Below, piece after piece: positions 6,429 to 8,142 of a stretch of DNA of 8,142 nt (positions within the stretch are counted from its first letter, which is position 1; the number at the start of each line of letters is the position of its first letter). The position numbers and the translations under genes are program-made. This DNA comes from an uncultured Gammaproteobacteria bacterium (GTDB lineage: Bacteria; Pseudomonadota; Gammaproteobacteria; Steroidobacterales; Woeseiaceae): contig CALKYK010000051.1 in the NCBI GenBank assembly GCA_938003715.1, forward strand, positions 1 to 8,142, written 5' to 3'. The notes under the pieces are model-generated. The model searched no databases and was not told the DNA's origin. It worked only from the letters and a program-made list of their open reading frames with translations.

Positions 6429-8048
6429 TTAAGGATCGGCGTCCAGGCGCAAATGGCGACTGTAATGGTAATTCAGCACGTTGTCTTCCCAGCCGTCGAC
6501 CGCCGGGCTGACCATGCTCTTGTTGATGTGGAAGTAAATCGGTATCAGCGCGTGATCGTTGAGCAGGGTTGCTTCCGCCTCGCCGAGGAACAGGCTCCTG
6601 CGATCAGGATCGAGCTGCTCGGCGGCCTGGCGCATCAAGCCGTCGAAGTCCTCGCTTCGGTACGCCACCAGGTTGGACGGATCGTCGCTGCGGAAAATCT
6701 TCAGGAACGAATGCGCATCGTTGTACTCGCCGAACCAGCTCAGGCGAAACATTTCCGTCTTCTGCATCGCCCTGACGTTCTGCAGATGCACCTGGAATTC
6801 CTCGTTGATCAACGACACCTCCGCGCCCAGCGCCGTTTGCCACATCGACTGGATGGCGGCGGCCATCGCTTTCTGCGTATCGGACGTGTTGTAGCGAAGC
6901 GTAAAGCGCAGCGGATTGTCCGGGCCGTAGCCCGCTTCCGCATACAGCTGTTTCGCGCGCGCATTGCGCGCCGCCTGGCTCATGCCGGCAAACGGCAGCT
7001 CGCTCGGTTCGTACCCATCCACGCCCGGCGGCACCCAGCTGTACGCCGGCTGTTCGCCGCGGCCGATGACCTGCCGCGTGATCGCCTCGCGATCGACGGC
7101 CCGCGACAGCGCTTCGCGCAGCGGCGGATTGTCACGGAACAGGAGCTTCGTCAGGTTGAAGCCGTAGTAATGCACACCAAGGCCCGGCGACACGTGAATC
7201 TCGTCCGGGCGCTCCGCCCGCATCTGTGCGAAAGCGCCCGGCGGTATCGTGCTGGTGACGTGCAGCTCGCCGGCGCGATAGCGATTCAGTTCCACCATCG
7301 GTTCCGGCGTCACGTGATAACGCACGCGGTCGATCGGCGTGTTCGCATCGTCCCAGTAGAACTCGTTGCGCTCGATCTCGATGAATGCACCGAGGTCCCA
7401 GCGTACGAGCCGGTACGGGCCGTTGCTGACCAGGTTGCCGGGCTGGGCATGCCGATCGCCGTGCGCTTCGACCGAGCCCCGATGCACCGGGAACGAGTTC
7501 TGGTGCGTCAGGAGCCCGAGAAAATAAGGAACCGGTCGCTCGAGGCGAATCAAAAGCTCACGCTCGCTCCCGGCCTCGACGCCGAGCGTGTCCGGCGGCA
7601 TGCGGCCGGCAATGATGGACGACGCATTGACGATGTCGGACAGGGACTGCGCGTAGATGGCCGCGGTCTCCGGCGCCATCAGGCGGCGAAAACTGTAGAC
7701 GAAGTCTTCGGCGGTCAGCGCGTCGCCGTTCGACCATCGGAGGTCAGGCCGCAGGTAGAAACGGTATTCGAGCGCATCGTCGCTGATTTCCCAGCGTTCG
7801 GCGGCAGCGGGAACCAGCGCACCGTGGCGATCGTAGCCGACCAGCCCCTCACCGAGGTCGCGCTGCACGTTGCCGGCCTCCACCGAACGGGACCGGTGCA
7901 TGTCGAGCGATTCCGGTTCGACGCCGTTGCCCCGGTGCAGCAGGGAGCCCGCGTCCTGCGGCTCGCCGCCGCAGGCGGCCATTACGAGCGCGGCCAAAAG
8001 CGCCGCGATTGAGCGGCATCGGATCGTCACTGCGCGGGAGGCTTTCAC
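6429..8048 (-). CDS. oppA: oligopeptide-binding protein OppA, predicted lipoprotein
   Basis: The solute-binding protein of the importer, 539 residues, of the SBP family 5 type. It would capture peptides in the periplasm and deliver them to OppBC. The N-terminus is a lipoprotein signal: basic residues at 2-12, hydrophobic 14-23, then MAAC with lipid-modified Cys26. Family landmarks are EPESLDMHR (44-52), the RPDLRWSNGDALTAEDFVYS block (100-119), PGNLVSNGPYRL (203-214), RALSRAVDR-like LREALSRAVDR (310-320), and SWFGEYNDAHSFL (437-449). Compared with enteric OppA recalled from memory, Arg404, Arg413 and Trp416 correspond to R426, R435 and W438. His371 and the amino-terminus-binding Asp419 correspond to Q392 and E441. 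The start is GTG at 8048; GTG at 8030 is a possible shorter start that keeps the lipoprotein signal. It is first in the operon, with oppB 5 nt downstream. Confidence 0.92.
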   Translation of the reverse strand: MKASRAVTIRCRSIAALLAALVMAACGGEPQDAGSLLHRGNGVEPESLDMHRSRSVEAGNVQRDLGEGLVGYDRHGALVPAAAERWEISDDALEYRFYLRPDLRWSNGDALTAEDFVYSFRRLMAPETAAIYAQSLSDIVNASSIIAGRMPPDTLGVEAGSERELLIRLERPVPYFLGLLTHQNSFPVHRGSVEAHGDRHAQPGNLVSNGPYRLVRWDLGAFIEIERNEFYWDDANTPIDRVRYHVTPEPMVELNRYRAGELHVTSTIPPGAFAQMRAERPDEIHVSPGLGVHYYGFNLTKLLFRDNPPLREALSRAVDREAITRQVIGRGEQPAYSWVPPGVDGYEPSELPFAGMSQAARNARAKQLYAEAGYGPDNPLRFTLRYNTSDTQKAMAAAIQSMWQTALGAEVSLINEEFQVHLQNVRAMQKTEMFRLSWFGEYNDAHSFLKIFRSDDPSNLVAYRSEDFDGLMRQAAEQLDPDRRSLFLGEAEATLLNDHALIPIYFHINKSMVSPAVDGWEDNVLNYHYSRHLRLDADP

Positions 8049-8142
8049 GCCAGCATGCAGCCTGGTCGGTTCGGACTCGTCAAGAATACCGCAACGCGGG
8101 GCGGGAACCGTGCGTCAGATCACCCTAGTCGAAAATTCGCCT
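8049..8142 (-). promoter_or_regulatory. upstream region of the opp operon
   Basis: These 94 bases before the oppA GTG are non-coding as far as the window shows and should contain the operon promoter, unless transcription enters from a gene beyond the right edge. Read on the minus strand, TATTCT at 8083-8088 resembles a -10 and TTGACG at 8078-8083 resembles a -35. They overlap, so they cannot serve as one promoter, and neither has a convincing partner. No clear Shine-Dalgarno sequence stands before the GTG, and I see no operator or attenuator hairpin. Confidence 0.3.

Noticed and set aside
6453..8012. 519-codon open frame on the plus strand, opposite oppA
   Set aside because: It is an antisense shadow of a well-recognised oppA. 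It is rich in Arg, His and Val as expected from reading high-GC codons backwards, and shows no domain or ribosome binding site.
2868..8048. Identification as a yej (microcin C/peptide) operon because the ATPase is fused like YejF
   Set aside because: OppB and OppC carry Opp-specific stretches (GALNRDYTLVL, LDMARIVRGQT), and the binding protein is OppA-like, so Opp is the better name for the transporter as a whole.
1..8142. tRNA, rRNA, CRISPR array, insertion sequence, attachment site, toxin-antitoxin or defence genes
   Set aside because: I found no regular direct repeats, transposase motifs, cloverleaf or rRNA sequence, and no known defence or toxin families; almost all of the window is explained by ordinary genes.

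Overview
The window is GC-rich, densely coding bacterial DNA with no RNA gene, insertion sequence, phage gene or CRISPR array that I can see. A dihaem c4-type cytochrome, a DUF945 (YdgA-type) protein and an oligopeptide transporter whose subunits resemble the enterobacterial Opp proteins all suggest a high-GC proteobacterium, most likely a gammaproteobacterium. That placement is inference: there is no rRNA gene or marker protein here.

Layout. (1) Positions 1-1377, minus strand: a two-gene unit with an exported c4-like dihaem cytochrome c, then an MBL-fold metallohydrolase cut by the left window edge. The 28-bp gap between them is spanned by an 11-codon mini-ORF that overlaps both neighbours by ATGA. 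(2) Positions 1378-1531: the divergent promoter region. (3) Positions 1532-2863, plus strand: a DUF945 protein with one N-terminal membrane anchor. (4) Positions 2868-8048, minus strand: a complete four-gene peptide-uptake operon in the order binding protein (oppA), permease (oppB), permease (oppC), fused double ATPase (oppD+oppF in one chain). It converges on the DUF945 gene with 4 bp between the stop codons. (5) Positions 8049-8142: upstream region of the operon, without a convincing promoter.

How the genes work together. OppA, predicted to be a lipoprotein, would capture peptides in the periplasm. OppB and OppC would form the channel, and the fused ATPase would supply both nucleotide-binding sites. 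oppB follows oppA by 5 nt, and oppB/oppC and oppC/ATPase each overlap by ATGA, so translation is probably coupled. The cytochrome and hydrolase look co-transcribed, but nothing in the sequence gives the hydrolase's substrate.

I did not find an undescribed multi-gene system. The points most worth a second look are small-scale: the mini-ORF relay, changed peptide-end-binding positions in OppA, the pairing of Opp-type permeases with a fused ATPase, and a four-cysteine set at the ATPase C-terminus. Comparisons with E. coli proteins are from memory, not from a database search.
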